64,000 bases of DNA from Lolium rigidum (GCF_022539505.1 NC_061508.1:347089484-347153483); one strand, 5' to 3'; numbered from the stretch's first letter, positions 11,400 to 23,409 are shown. Notes: a model not told the origin generated them from the letters alone. Program-made: numbers and translations.

Positions 11400-12009
11400 G
11401 TGGTGCCCCAGATTAGTTGAGACCGCTCAAGACTCTTCCTACGAGGGTGGTCTGCACGTCATGCCCACCTGCAGAACTTTGGTCGAAAATCGAAGCAAAG
11501 AAAGCAGGGGACAATTTGAAGCAAAAGCTATACGTAACGCTGAACGGAAATTGCAGATATGACCGATCTCACCAAGAGGACAAAAACATCCATGTCAGTG
11601 TCAGTTTTACATGGATATAAATTTTTCAGCCGAATCTAATAATAGTAGTAAGAAAATCAATAATTCTGGTGTAGAAAGCGCAAATCGCATTACAATGTGT
11701 TTCCTCAGCCTGCTCTACTTGTTTCAAGCGAACTGAAGTAAAACACCGCTGACCTCCTTATTGCGCTGAACTGAACTGTGACCTCTTTATAGCAATATAA
11801 ACTGAGCTAGTACATATAATCTAGGAGTCCAGAAATCCTATTAATGGACTATATTTAGTATGATTCCGTAAATGAAATAAGACTCGTACGAATCCCAATA
11901 AAAGAACCTGACTGCGGACAAAAATCAAATCAAGAAATTACGGCCATGAAAGAGGGCCCAATCTGGCCAGGCACTTCTGTCGGCACATCTAGAAGTGTAG
12001 ATGAATTCT
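11400..12009. other. Spacer between F-box genes A and B; 3' region of gene B
   Basis: No ORF of interest. Around 11720-11790 the text (GCGAACTGAA ... CCTC) resembles the region after the stop of gene C near 14915-14945, suggesting paralogous 3' untranslated regions. Confidence 0.4.
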
Positions 12010-14131
12010 TCAGATTCTCATGCACCTACGCATGCCCTTGGAAAGTATCCTATCATGCTCTTCAAACTCGAGCTTATCGGCGTCACTAAAGTAGCGAGAA
12101 TGATCGGAATCATCAGAGTCGCATGGTGCGATGAAAAATACCTGACAATCACGCTCATCATTATCATCTTCATGGTGGGAAAATTCCATAGACCACGAAG
12201 AACAATAACTAATAGGGCTGCCGGGCTCGAAATACTCAGAGTCATTGGTGAAGTCATCGTGGGATTCGTGGCTACTGGACTGAAAATGCTCCCAGTCATC
12301 AGTGAATGCATATGGATACAGCTTCTTCGTTTTGACACGGGCACACTTGGCTCGAAGGCTGCTATCCAGGACAGCGAAATTCCTACACCTGCGTATGTCA
12401 AGGGACTCTAGGTGAAGGCAGTTGTCAAGGATGGTTGTCAGCCCTTGGCCATCCAGGCTACATCGGAAAAGCTGCAAGGACCTTAGCTCATGCATCCTTG
12501 CAATTGCCATAGCTCCACTGTTGGGTTCAGCACGGTATACAATTTCATGAAATTGTGCATATCCTTCGTCTTCCACATGCTTGAAGTGCTTCACCCGTGG
12601 ACAAGCTGTGGCAACAACCTCAAACACCCGTGCGTCATATATACTGTAACATTTGCAAAGCTCTAGCTCCTCCAGCAGAGGAAACTTAGTTATTGCCTCT
12701 GCGAAGGCTTCATTGGTTACATCATGGCAATCGATAAGATGAAGGCATTTCAGTAAGGGTGCCCTGCAAGATAGCCCACGATCTTAATTAGCAACGTGCA
12801 TAACATCGAAATATGCACAAACATTTCCGTTATTCACATAAAAGAGAATAGAAAATTTCAGATGATTTTAAGTCATATAAAAGCTTTTTTTTTTTTGCGA
12901 ACAAGCACTGATTATATTAAAGCCCAAACGTTACAAGAAGACACCCCAGAAGGATAGAAATTACAAACAGGTCCTCCAGCAACACAGTGACGCCGGCGAG
13001 GAGCAAGACGCATCGATGGCGCGCCGCCCGCTGCATCTTCCAAGCCTTGGAACGAAGATGATCCCCTGCGGACGGGAAGTCGTCGAAACTCTAACTCCGG
13101 GGAGCCTCCATCCAGCGCCAAGACAGCAGCACCGCCGGGCTTCAACATCAGCAACTTGAAGACGCCTAGGACCGCGAGCACGGGAGGAAGACGCCTGCTT
13201 GATGCCGTGGCTCCAGAGAGCGCCAACACCGGAGAGGAAGAAGACTACCCCAAAACACCCACCGCCGCCGCCTCCACCTCCAGGACGCCGTCGGTGAGGA
13301 ACCTACTCAAGCCTACACTATTTACACGACGAGATCCGGGGTTCCCCCACCCTCCCGGCGCCGGAGCGGCCAGCGGAGGGAAGGGGAACCAGCGAATCGC
13401 CGCCGGCGAGGTGGATTGACTAGGAGGTTTCAAGAAATCGCCCTCCGGTACTGTAGCGGGGGAGGGGACGAGTCCAAGTTCGCGTCGTAAGTCATATAAA
13501 AGCTGAATAAACGAGAAATTTGCAAAAACCGTGATGTTCCCCTACTACAAATTTTTTTTGCCTTCTCTTATTTCACAGTGAGAAAACATAAACTGAAATT
13601 TTTCAGGAAAACATATACTTCTACTGTAATTTCAGAATGCATTTTGTACCAAAGCAAGAACGAACAACAGATAAACTCCAGATCAGATTACCTAGAAACG
13701 AATGGATATCTAGGTTGGGGGACCGAATCTTACTGGTCGGCGAGGAAGAGGAGGAGGTCATCGTCGACGTCGCCCTTGCCGAAGAATGACTGACACTGCC
13801 CGTCGCTGAACCAAATGGATAGCCGCGCCATCCTGTCAAGGCTGATAATCTCCCGGAAGAGTCTGGAGTGGCCGCGCATGTCGACGCGGCGCCACAGCTC
13901 GGGCTCGCGCGCCGCGGCGTGCCAGGAGCGGCAGACCTTCGCCGCGCCGCCGAACATGAGTTCGACGTGGTCCAGCCTGTGGAGGACCTGGAGCAACGCG
14001 TCCAGGGGCAGCTCCGCCCAGTTACTCCTCTCGGCCCTTTTTGATCGTCGCCTTCGGATACGGCTCAGTCGTCGCCTCCCGCACCCAGGAGCCCGCGCCG
14101 GCGGCGGCGGGGGAGGCGATAGCAACGGCAT
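12010..14131 (-). CDS. F-box/LRR protein B (two exons, 383 aa)
   Basis: Exons are complement(12010..12763) and complement(13734..14131). The start is ATGCCGTTGCTA at 14131, shared with C and D. The donor is CA|GTAAGA and the acceptor TTGCAG|GGCACCC; the phase-2 junction joins LADQ to APLLKCLHL without a stop. The F-box is at about residues 38-80 (WAELPLDALLQVLHRLD ... VCRSWHAAAREPELW). LRR-like segments follow (FPLLEELELCKC, LRSLQLFRCSLDGQGL, CLHLESLDIRRC). The C-terminal tail is acidic (SDDSDHSRYFSDADKLEFEEHDRIL). By family it is a substrate receptor for an SCF E3 ligase. Intron 1 (970 bp) holds a retroposed insertion. A TATA-like run lies at about 14228-14236. The gene looks intact. Confidence 0.82.
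12886..13487 (-). mobile_element. Retroposed non-LTR (SINE- or LINE-derived) insertion in intron 1 of gene B
   Basis: Flanked by perfect 17-bp direct repeats, TAAGTCATATAAAAGCT, at 12869-12885 and 13488-13504. The plus-strand left end is a run of T, so the element has a poly-A 3' end on the minus strand, the same sense as gene B. It is 602 bp and GC-rich, with no convincing ORF. The tail before the poly-A reads GGGCTTTAATATAATCAGTG. The long target duplication and the A-tail are direct signs of target-primed retrotransposition. Confidence 0.85.
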
Positions 14132-14239
14132 CGATCGCAATGTGGAGATGTGGCTTAATTTAAGCTCGCAAGACTTGGTTTTATGGACTGCAACGGTGGT
14201 AGCTGGCTAGGTCGGTGTGCTTTTGACATGATATATATC

Positions 14240-15126
14240 AGTTTTCTTTCTCTTTTATTTCACACAAGAAGCGATTTTGTTTTGTTTTGTGAAGAAAATT
14301 TATGTGAAAAACTAAAATCTAAGTTGGTGTTATGATTTAGTTGTACTCATTCTTCGGAGTAGAATATACTAGAGTCATAATCTCGACATTTTGATTGTGC
14401 TAATATATTTATAAATATTTGGAGGAAATGTATATAGATGGACACTTAATGCATGATTGCGTGTGTGAAATTTCTACGAAGTACTTTTAGAACAATTTTT
14501 TATTTCAGAATTTATTATAAAGTTGTATTTTAAGGGGCATGTTGAGGACCAAGGGAAGTTTATCTCCCTGCCCTTTGGAAGAATAGCATTCAAACATTGC
14601 AATACTCAGCCGGAAGCGATCATGCAAATCTTGGACCAAAGTATTCATCTATCTTTATTTTTTTTCTCAACCATGTACAGTCTGACACTTCAAACTGAGA
14701 CTCACTTGTAACCTTCTTCACATGCAGACATGCAGTCCTCCACGGTTTGGACTAAAATTAACGGACAAACATATTAATTTGGAGCACTTTGATTATTTCC
14801 ATGCAGTCCTCATCCACGGGATGGAAAATTTGATTCTCAGTTTCGCACAAAGAGATACGAGAGAGTAGATACAGACTTCTGGCTGAGAAAGTGTAATTAA
14901 TTAAGCTGCTAGCCTTTTAGCGAACTGAACAAAGCATCGCGGCCTCTTTTTTGATGTTCTGAAGAGCAGTTGTTGTCTTGTTTAGGACAATTTAATAACT
15001 TTAAACAGACTTTGAGCCCCATGCAGGCCCTTGGTTCCAAATACTGGCAACAGTACACCGGTGATCAAGGAAGACAACAACATCGATCCAGGCCCAGCAG
15101 AACACATCAATATCAGCAATTCATTA
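14240..15126. other. Spacer between F-box genes B and C
   Basis: AT-rich sequence upstream of gene B, then the 3' region of gene C from about 14900. No additional gene or clear transposon end was found. Confidence 0.4.
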
Positions 15127-16791
15127 TTAGATTCTAAGGTACCTATGTCGATGTCTACGTGTGCCATTGATGAAACTCCTTTCATGCTCTTCAAAATCAG
15201 TCTCCTCGGCACGACTAAAGTAGCTAGAATGATTGCAGTCAACAGAATCATGGTCATCGGCATACAAATACTGAAAGTCGACCTCATCACTGTAATTGCG
15301 GTTTATGCGAAAACTGGAGCAATGACTAGTACAGTCGCCAGGCTCGAAATACTTCGTGAAGTCATTATAGACATAAGGATATAGCTTCTTCGTCTTGATC
15401 CTGGCACACTTGGCTTGCATGCTGCTATCTATAACAACATTTGCGCAATAGTGAAGGTGAAGGGATTCTAGGTGAGGACAGTTGTCAATGATGGTTGTTA
15501 GCCCCTCGTTATCAAGGTTGCCGTGTAAAAGCTGCAGGGAGCTTAACCGGTGCATCCTTGCGATTTCTAAGGCATCTCTATTGTCGGCAAGAAGATAACC
15601 TCCTCTGTCGACATATTTTAAGTGCCTCAGTTGCGGAGAACATGTGGCAAAAGTCCTAATAATCCATGTGACATTCCTGTTGTTGCATTGGCAAAACTCC
15701 AATTCCTCCAGCATAGGAAACATCTTTATTGCTTCTACAAATGCTTGATTGTGATGATAGACCATGGGAAGTCGGAGGCTCTTAAGTAAGGGTGCCCTGC
15801 AAGAATAACACATGATCTAAGAATCCCGGCATTATTTGCCAATACTTCAAAGGGAGCAAGTAATTCAAGCGTAAAGAAAAGGGGACATTGGGACTTCCTT
15901 ACTGCTTTAATAGAAAACCGCTTTATCGCCGCTCAACCATTTCATTTGAATAGAGTATGTTCGTAAGGAGTACAAATATTGGCATTTTGCTTTTTGTGGA
16001 TGGAATCCCCATAAAATAAAATTGCATACGAAAGACGGTATGTGTTGCCTACCAGTGTTTGTCAAAACAAAGACATATATTTTTAGTCAAAGTCAAAGTA
16101 GTTTAAGTTCGAGATAAAAATATGAACTTCTACAAAATTTAATAAGTATGCTATGAAAATATATTCTGGTTCGGTATCTACTTGATTGCTCAAACTTATA
16201 ATTCGTCGTATTTTTTGACTAAAAATACACATTTAAAAATAATAATAAAAGTTGGCTTCTTCTGGTGGTGAGGAAAAGTACTTTATAGGCATCGCCACAC
16301 TTTATCGATGGAATTAGTACCAAATCAAGGAGAAAGAATCAAGAAATCAATGATAATGGCTAGTAATGGTGAGCGGGAGGTTCGTGGGAGCGTAAATCTT
16401 ACCGCTCGGCGAGGAAGAGGAGGAGCTCGCCGTCCACGCAGCCGTGCTCGCCCATGAATGCCACGCACTGCCCGGCGCTGAACCAGATGGCGAGCCGCGC
16501 CATCCTGTCGAGGCTGATGGTCTCGCGGAAGGGACGGGAGTAGCCGCGCAAGTCGATGCGGCGCCACAGCTCGGGCTCGCGTGCTGCGCTGCGCCAGGAG
16601 CGGCACGTCCTCGACGCGGCTCCAAGCATGAGGTCGACGTGGTCCAGCTTGTGGAAGATGTACAGCAACGCGTCCAGTGGCAGGGCCGCCCAGTTCCTCC
16701 TTGATCGCCTCCTTCGGATCCGGCTCCCGAGCCTTCGCGAGCTCCCGCCGCTGGGAGCCGCCGGCGGCGGCGGTGGCGATAGCAACGGCAT
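15127..16791 (-). CDS. F-box/LRR protein C (two exons, 352 aa)
   Basis: Exons are complement(15127..15796) and complement(16403..16791). The start is ATGCCGTTGCTATCG at 16791. The donor CG|GTAAGA and acceptor TTGCAG|GGCACCC join LAER to APLLKSLRL in phase 2. The F-box is at about residues 34-77 (WAALPLDALLYIFHKLD ... CRSWRSAAREPELW). LRR-like repeats include FPMLEELEFCQC, LSSLQLLHGNLDNEGL and CPHLESLHLHYC. The acidic tail matches gene B (SSYFSRAEETDFEEHERSF) and ends YLRI, as B ends MRI. By family it is an SCF substrate adaptor. Intron 1 (606 bp) contains AT-rich sequence with TTTTTAGTCAAAG and TTTTTTGACTAAAAA in opposite orientation, probably a decayed MITE. The gene looks intact. Confidence 0.82.
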
Positions 16792-17025
16792 CGCGACGTG
16801 GAGCTGTGGCGTTAAACACGGAAGACTTAGTTTTATTATGGACTGTGACCTTGGGTCGGTGCGCCTCTCACGGGATGTACGTTTTCATTTCTTTTCCCGA
16901 AACCAATTTTTCTTTTACATTCAGGAAATTGGTTTTCATGCCGGAACTTTGAATTACCCTGAATTTCCAGTTATACTAGATTTGAAAATCCAGCCTATTA
17001 CATCCTATTAGAGCAACTACTCTAA

Positions 17026-19274
17026 GAGCATCTCTAACCGCTATCCCCTAAAATTTAGAGGACAAAACGTCTACCTATACCTTAACTTTCTATATTTAGT
17101 CCTCTAAATTTTGTGCCATAGATTTGATCCCAAAAAACTTAAGAGGACTAAACTTTTGTATTTTGCAAATCAACCATATGAACTAAAGTATCAATATTAC
17201 AAACCGAACTAAATATAACAAATTAAATTATTTATTATACATAACTACTCACCATGGAGATGCCAGTGATGTTCAATAAGATTATCCTGTAGTTGAGCAT
17301 GTGCATCCGGGTTCTTAATGCTTCGATGCATTTTGAGGAACTGCTGATCGTGTTTGCATCATGCTCAGGCTCAACCTGGTCTCATTTGAGATGTACCTGA
17401 AGTTCTCTGGCATGTCTCACGCATCTTCAATGATCATGTTATGCAAAATGATGCAACATATCATTATATGCCATAGGGTCTTCGGTTTCCAATACTCGAC
17501 TGTTCCACGAACAATGCCAAAGCGCTTTTGAAGCACACCGAAGACTCTCTCCACGTCTTTCCTTTATGCCTGTTGCATTTGTTGCGAAGTGTGATCTCTT
17601 GGGGCTATTGACAAGACTGTGCAGGATTGTTTTCACAAATATGGACCATGGAGGATAGATGCCGTCAGCAAGATTGTTACCATACTCATGGCCATTAACC
17701 TCATAGTTGCAAGGAGGAGCTTCACCCTTCATAAGCCTTGAGAACGGTGGTAACCTCGACAACTCGACAACACATTAAGATCATTGAGAGTTTCATGCAA
17801 TCCAAATAATTAATGAATGTCATATCCATAGGTCATGCGGTGCAATTTCCTCAAGGATTATTGTTGCATCTTTCCAGTGGCCTTTGTATTGACCATTCCA
17901 CCCAGCTGGACAATTGTTCCAATGCATACAGTAAATTGAACCGAACATTTCAGAAGTCTCTTGATGTCTTCGTCGTTGGGTGTCCTCGAGTACTCTGGAC
18001 CAAAAATATCAATCATAGCTTTGCAAAACCTTCTCACGGCCCCCAAAATTGTGTCCTCCCCAATGCAAACATAGTCATCAATGGCGTCAGCCAAGCAACC
18101 ATGTGCAAGTACACTCACGGTTGCTACGCACTTCATCATGGGGCTTACACTCATCTCTCCCGATGCACTCCCCTGAAGCTTGCACCAATCATCGTGATGC
18201 TCCACGGCTTTTGTTATTGTGAGGAGCGAGTCCTTTTGCATCCGAAACATCCGCCGGAATTATTTATATGTATAGATTGCACCGGGGTTGAAATAATCCC
18301 GCATGATTCGATCATGGCCCTCGGCTCTATTCCGGTTGATACACATGACCGAATTGCGATCCTTGACTTGGCCTCCGCCAGTCCTCGTTCAAAATCAGCA
18401 TTAAATCCATCTCTAAATCTTCGCCGTCTTCTTCTTCCTCCTCCAACGAAGAGTCATCGAAGATCATCTCTCTCAAACTCTTCATCTGTGGTCGAAGGTG
18501 CTCTCGGTCAAGCCGGTTGCCACGAATAAAAGACAAGTCATATAAACATTCGGTTGAATACCTTGAGCGCGGCGGAGGTGGAGTCCGCGGCCGGTACCAT
18601 CGAGCCAAGCAAAGGGTTGAGGCCTCCGCCGGGGCTGTGCGACGACCGGTCTACCCTATAGCGGTTGTTATAATCCGGCCGTCGAGCCAACGCGATGACC
18701 GGACGTCGATGGAGATCGAAGCCGCCACCGAGCGTAAAGCTCGTCGGCCGAGGGCTACGACGGTTGTAGTCAGCCGATTTCGGACCGTGGCGGTCGATCT
18801 ACACCACCATGCTCCGACAGCCCTTTTTCTGAAAGAATCGACCTCGCCGCTGGCGGAATCAACCTTAAATCATCGGCGCGATGTGTCTCGATGCGGCGTC
18901 TCTCGGGACCGATTCCCACGACAGCTAGCACCGGCGAGTTGGTTGAACAGAAGGGGAAAGGGCGGCTGGTCTTTGGGCCTATCGGCCGACGTGACCGGTG
19001 GTCCACGGTGTGAACACCGGTGGGAATACGGCGACGGGGCAGCGAGGTGGAGGAGAGAAAATTTAGTCCAGCTGCCATGGGGGAGAATATTTTGGGGCCG
19101 TGGAGGCCGAGAACAAAAAAGTATTCTCCACTAAAACTGTTCAGGGTTAACTAACCAGATAGTCGTGGAGGCGGTTTTAGTGGAGAATATTTCAGGGTCG
19201 TGGAGGCCGTTTGGGCCGTTAGCAACGTACTTTTGGTCCTCTAAAGCCTTTTAAGGAATCGGTTAGAGATGCTC
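17026..19274 (-). mobile_element. PIF/Harbinger DNA transposon (2249 bp, defective)
   Basis: Perfect 15-bp terminal inverted repeats (GAGCATCTCTAACCG at 17026-17040 and its complement at 19260-19274) are flanked by TAA on both sides (17023-17025 and 19275-19277). This is the 3-bp TWA target duplication of the superfamily. Transposase remnants lie on the minus strand inside. It sits between F-box genes C and D. Confidence 0.92.
17300..18530 (-). pseudogene. Harbinger transposase remnant (DDE_Tnp_4 type)
   Basis: Read from high to low coordinates: an acidic N-terminal part (IFDDSSLEEEEEDGEDLE, about 18410-18470), a block RMQKDSLLTITKAVEHHDDW ... GEDTILGAVRRFCKAMIDIFGPEY (18250 to about 17960), then NYEVNGHEYG ... 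LADGIYPPWSIFVKTI (about 17700-17620), typical of plant Harbinger transposases. The frame changes several times. The stretch that should carry the first catalytic Asp, just before NNCPAGW, is deleted near 17920-17950. The copy cannot be active. Confidence 0.85.
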
Positions 19275-19598
19275 TAACAAATTCCGCAAATCTCGCCTGT
19301 TAAAAACGTGTATAAGTGGTCGGGCAGGTTTTCACCGAACGGATCTCTCAAATGAAAACAAAAACAATAAAACGGAAAAGTTCAGCGATCAATGGTACCT
19401 ATAGTTTATGCATCCATGTTGAATTGTTGATGAATTGCGGGATACTCTAATACATGTCAACCTGCGCACATCCATATATACGTGAGTGCATGTATAGAAA
19501 GTGTCAACAATATCAAACAAAAACAAAAGGTACCCTGGCTGAAAAATAAAGCAAAGCTTGCACCTGTGATTTTGAACGCAGACAGCAGATACGTCAAC

Positions 19599-21267
19599 GG
19601 AACTGTTCAATTACAGTTGCTCGATCGAAGTAGGACTGCAAAAAGAAAATTAACGCTAGCGCTCTCGCGCCGCTCCCGCGAGCGGCCGGGAGCCCGTGGC
19701 GGCGCCCCTCCCCGAGCCCCCCTTCCCCTTCCCCTCCGTCTCGCCACCGCCAGAGGGCGTCGCCGGGCAAAGCCCGTGCGGCGCCGGCGCCGGTGGGGCC
19801 CCCTTCCCCCTCGCGCGGTGGTGGCGGCGCGGGCCACCCACGGCCGGTGAGGGCGCCGCGCTAGGCGTCGGGCGCGGCGGCGCGGATCCTCGGCGTCGGC
19901 GTGGAGACGGCGCGTCCCTGGCGTGCTCGTGGCGGCGGTCGCCTGGCGGAGCGGCCCCGGCGGCTCCGGCGGCTGCTGGTTTCGGGCGGCGCGAGCTCCT
20001 CTCTCGGCGGGCTCAGGAGGACGAACGTGGTCGCCCCGTCGGCGTGCTGGTGGCCCCCTTGGCCGGCGACGACCCTGTGTGCCGCCCCAGGCTGGGATCT
20101 GGCGCCTCACGGGCCGGGCAGGGGCCCGGGCCCCTTCTGAGCCCAGATCCAGCCCCGATTCGGTCGGGATCTCCGTTTCGGTGGGTGCGTGCAGTGGTCA
20201 GGTGCGGAGTGCTGCCTTGGTAGCAAGCTTGGCCGGCGGCGGTGGCCTGCCGGTGTTGGTGAGGGTGCTTGGAGGCGTGTTGGCTTTCCCACGGACCGGC
20301 AGGGGCCTGGTGCCATGCGAAGCCATCGTATTTCGTCCAGATCTGGTGTTGCCGGCAGCCACGGGGGCTGTTGGTCTACCGATCCTCCAGAAGGGCTCTC
20401 TCCAGTCAGGTTCGATGCATCCAGGCAGGGGGGTCCGGTGTTCTCGCTGCGAAGTCTACTCGTTCTCTTCCTTTTCTCCGTTGAGCTCTGAGCTGGGACG
20501 CCGGGGCGCGGCCCTGGAAGGTGGGAGTCATGTTGGTTGGCGGGCGAGCCAATGACTCTGGTGTTGGCTGGTTACCACGGCCGTGAGGGCGGCGTGGTGG
20601 TCGGCGAGTCGAGTGCTGTGGGGTGTAGTTGGTGGTGATGTTGCCAAAGGGAAACCTTTGCCCCTCGGGCCACGGCGGCGGCGTTCGCGGACGGCGTTCC
20701 CTTGTTGAAGGCGCCGTGAGGCCAATATCCGATCCTCTACTGCGTCCGGGTGAAAACCCAAGATCCTCGGATCGGGCGGTGGCGGCACTCCGGTGTCGTG
20801 CTCTTCTTGAATACACCGTCTTGGAGCCCATAGCGCGAGGCTCACCGAAGGTTGTGACGGAGGTGATTCTTCGGCGATCTTCGGCAAGGCTTGCTCCGTG
20901 CCCCTCCCTTGTCGAGCTTCCTTGGCGCTGCTCTTCGGTTGGCGAGCAACGTGGGTCGGTCCCCGGTGGTGGTCGGCTTCCGGTGGCATTTCTGCGACGG
21001 AGGAGTTTGGTTGAGGCGCGCGTGAAAATGGCTCGCTCTCGAGTGAGCTCCGGCCCGACACTGTAGACTCCTGTTCTTCTCCGAGTCCTCGTAGATGCTT
21101 TGGCTGAGCCTTTTGGTCGTGCTTCCGATTGTAGCTTCTTCGGTAGTTCGTGTGGGTGTGTGGTGTCGTTATGTAAGCTGGGTTCAGCACTTTGTATCGT
21201 TCTCGCCGTTGTTGGCTTTGTTAATTCAAAGTCGGGCACTTGAGTGCCTTTTATCTAAAAAAAAAAA
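19599..21267 (+). mobile_element. GC-rich non-LTR retroposon, non-autonomous (1.67 kb)
   Basis: Bounded by perfect 15-bp direct repeats, AGCAGATACGTCAAC, at 19584-19598 and 21268-21282. It ends GTGCCTTTTATCT followed by poly-A, so it is in plus orientation. The body is strongly GC-rich for its first ~1 kb and opens long frames on both strands, but none resembles an RT, endonuclease or other known protein. It is best read as a non-autonomous LINE-derived element. It lies between the Harbinger element and F-box gene D. Confidence 0.85.
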
Positions 21268-21289
21268 AGCAGATACGTCAACCAGGTAA

Positions 21290-22023
21290 TTCAGGTTCGT
21301 AAAGGATAAAAAGCATGAAGCCTAAATGTGCTTTCCAATCAAGCAGACAATTAACCTGATAGTCGGACAGAAAAGTGCATGTCCATTCGCAGTATTGACA
21401 AATGATGTGCTAGGAATAGCATCAAAAGAATTTACTGTCAAGTCTCAAGCCAAGATTTGAGAAAGAACATCATTTTTCTTGGATCCAGGCGACGTTATAC
21501 GGAACACACAAAGTTAAAAGCTGCAATAAATTTGACAAGATTATGAACACAAAGGAACGAGTTCACGACCATTCTCCAATCAACCTTGGAGACCTAAACC
21601 ACAGTCTTCCCTAAGAAAAGGCAAAACATTACCAACAACTTTTTATGGCTCGAATGTTGGAACCGTTTATATTCCACAGATCCGTTAGTGAAATGAATTA
21701 ACTTGATGCAGCGAGGTGAATTCTGGAGAGAGAAAAAACTCGGAGTGCCAAATACAAGCAAGAGAACACCTTATAAACATCAATGAGCGGGAAGGGAAGA
21801 AAATATTGAGGCAGTTTCATCAGAACATCCAGATTTAGAATATTTCATTTGTTCTTAATATACCTGCATTGTCAAGAATCCTATGATGTTCTTTAATACC
21901 AGCCTCTTCAACACTAGTAAGGTAGAGAAAACGATGATCAGAGTCGCCGTCGTCTTAGTTCTGACTATGCTAGTATGGTCGTAATCACTGTCGCCGTTCG
22001 TGTCACCCGTAAAACAGTACTAC
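21290..22023. other. 3' region of F-box gene D, with remnant of its lost tail
   Basis: On the minus strand about 21865-21955 still reads DSDHRFLYLTSVEEAGIKEH in a frame different from gene D, matching the acidic tails of B and C. The rest is AT-rich with no gene. Confidence 0.6.
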
Positions 22024-23108
22024 CTAATAGGTCTGCCATTGCTGAAAATCCTCGTAGTCATCAGTTGATTTGTCGTACGAAAGAGCAAGTTGGTCGACGC
22101 AAAAATGCACCCGGTCATCAGTTAAGGTATACCGGCACAGTTTCTCCCAGTTGACCCGGGCACACTTGAGGCGCAGGCTGCCGTCCATGCGGATATTGAG
22201 GCAACCGCGCAAGTCAAGTAACTCTAAGTGTGGGCAGTTGTCAAGGATGGCTGATAGCCCTTCATTGTCCAGGTGGTCACCGAGGAGCTGCAGGGAAAGC
22301 AACCCGGGCATCCTCGCAATTGCAGAGGCTTCCATGTTGTGGGTACCGCAACCAGTGTCGTAGTAGTTGTCGCGGATGTGGTATCCCTTTTTGACATGCC
22401 TAAAGTGCTTCAATTGTGGGCAGAACTGAATCACATGCCAAACATGTTTAATGTTACAACGCGAAAGCTCGAGCTCCTCGAGCAGGGGGGACCTTTTAAT
22501 TGCCTCCGCAAATATTTCGGTGTCGACACCATAGGACTCAACGAGACGAAGGCTCTTTAACGAGGGTGCCCTGCAAGGGTATATCTTCATGTCCTCAGTA
22601 CGTAGCCAAAATATAGACATAAATACTTGTGAGAACAGATGTCGTAGCATATCGAGGACAGGCAGCCGAATAAGTAAAACCTCTAGAAACAAGGTAGGGA
22701 TTGTGGATAGGAATATCAGAAAGTAGAGTTGTCTTACTGCTCTGCTAGGAAAAGGATGAGATCGTTGTTGACGCAGACATCGCCCAAGAACGCCTCGCAC
22801 TGCCCAGCGCTGAGCGAGATGGCGAGCCGCGCTGTCCTGTTGAGCCGGGAGTGGCCGCGCATGTCGATGTGGCGCCATAGCTCGGGCTGGTGCGTGGCCC
22901 CTCGCCATGAGCGGCACGCCGTCGACGCGCCTCCGAACATGAGATCGGCGTGGTCAAGCTTGTGGAAGATGCACAGCAACGCGTCCAGGGGAAGCTCCGC
23001 CCAGCTCCTCTTGGCCGACCTCTTGGATTGTCTCCTTCGGCTCCGACTCAGCTGCCGCCGGCTTCCGTTCCTGGGAGCCGGCGGCGACGGTGGGAATAAC
23101 AACGGCAT
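22024..23108 (-). CDS. F-box/LRR protein D (two exons, 305 aa, C-terminally shortened)
   Basis: Exons are complement(22024..22570) and complement(22738..23108), with a 167-bp intron (donor CA|GTAAGA, acceptor TTGCAG|GGCACCC). The start is ATGCCGTTGTTA at 23108. The F-box is at about residues 36-80 (WAELPLDALLCIFHKLD ... ACRSW). LRR-like parts are SPLLEELELSRC, LLSLQLLGDHLDNEGL and CPHLELLDLRGC. The stop TAG at 22026-22024 comes before the acidic tail seen in B and C; tail homology persists downstream in another frame. F-box and LRR regions are intact, so it may still bind SKP1 and a substrate, or it may be an early pseudogene. Confidence 0.72.
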
Positions 23109-23409
23109 CGATCTAAATTGGTGTGCTAGTGCTGGGATTGTGACGGACGATTGGTTTGCACAGACCAGGAGGTACAGCCGTTGCTCTCCTTTAAACAAGC
23201 CTGTATTCGTGCAATAACCAAACTTTGCAATATCATGCAGGCTAGGGGAGTCAGACTTAGATAACAGATCATTTTTCCACGGGGACAGTTTTTCTTTTCG
23301 CAAAAAAAAACTCTTATGTTATTATTATTTTTCAATTTAAAAAGCTTTCAGAGGGGACAATCACGCTTAAAATTCGATAACTGCAGTTTTCAGCCCTATT
23401 TTGCAAACT

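Noticed and set aside
18517..19134. A 205-aa plus-strand ORF at the right end of the Harbinger element
   Set aside because: It overlaps the element's GC-rich 5' part and the start of the antisense transposase, and has no domain.
19696..21239. Several long ORFs on both strands (up to 277 aa)
   Set aside because: They lie wholly inside a GC-rich retroposed insertion, overlap one another on both strands and contain no recognisable domain, so they reflect composition.
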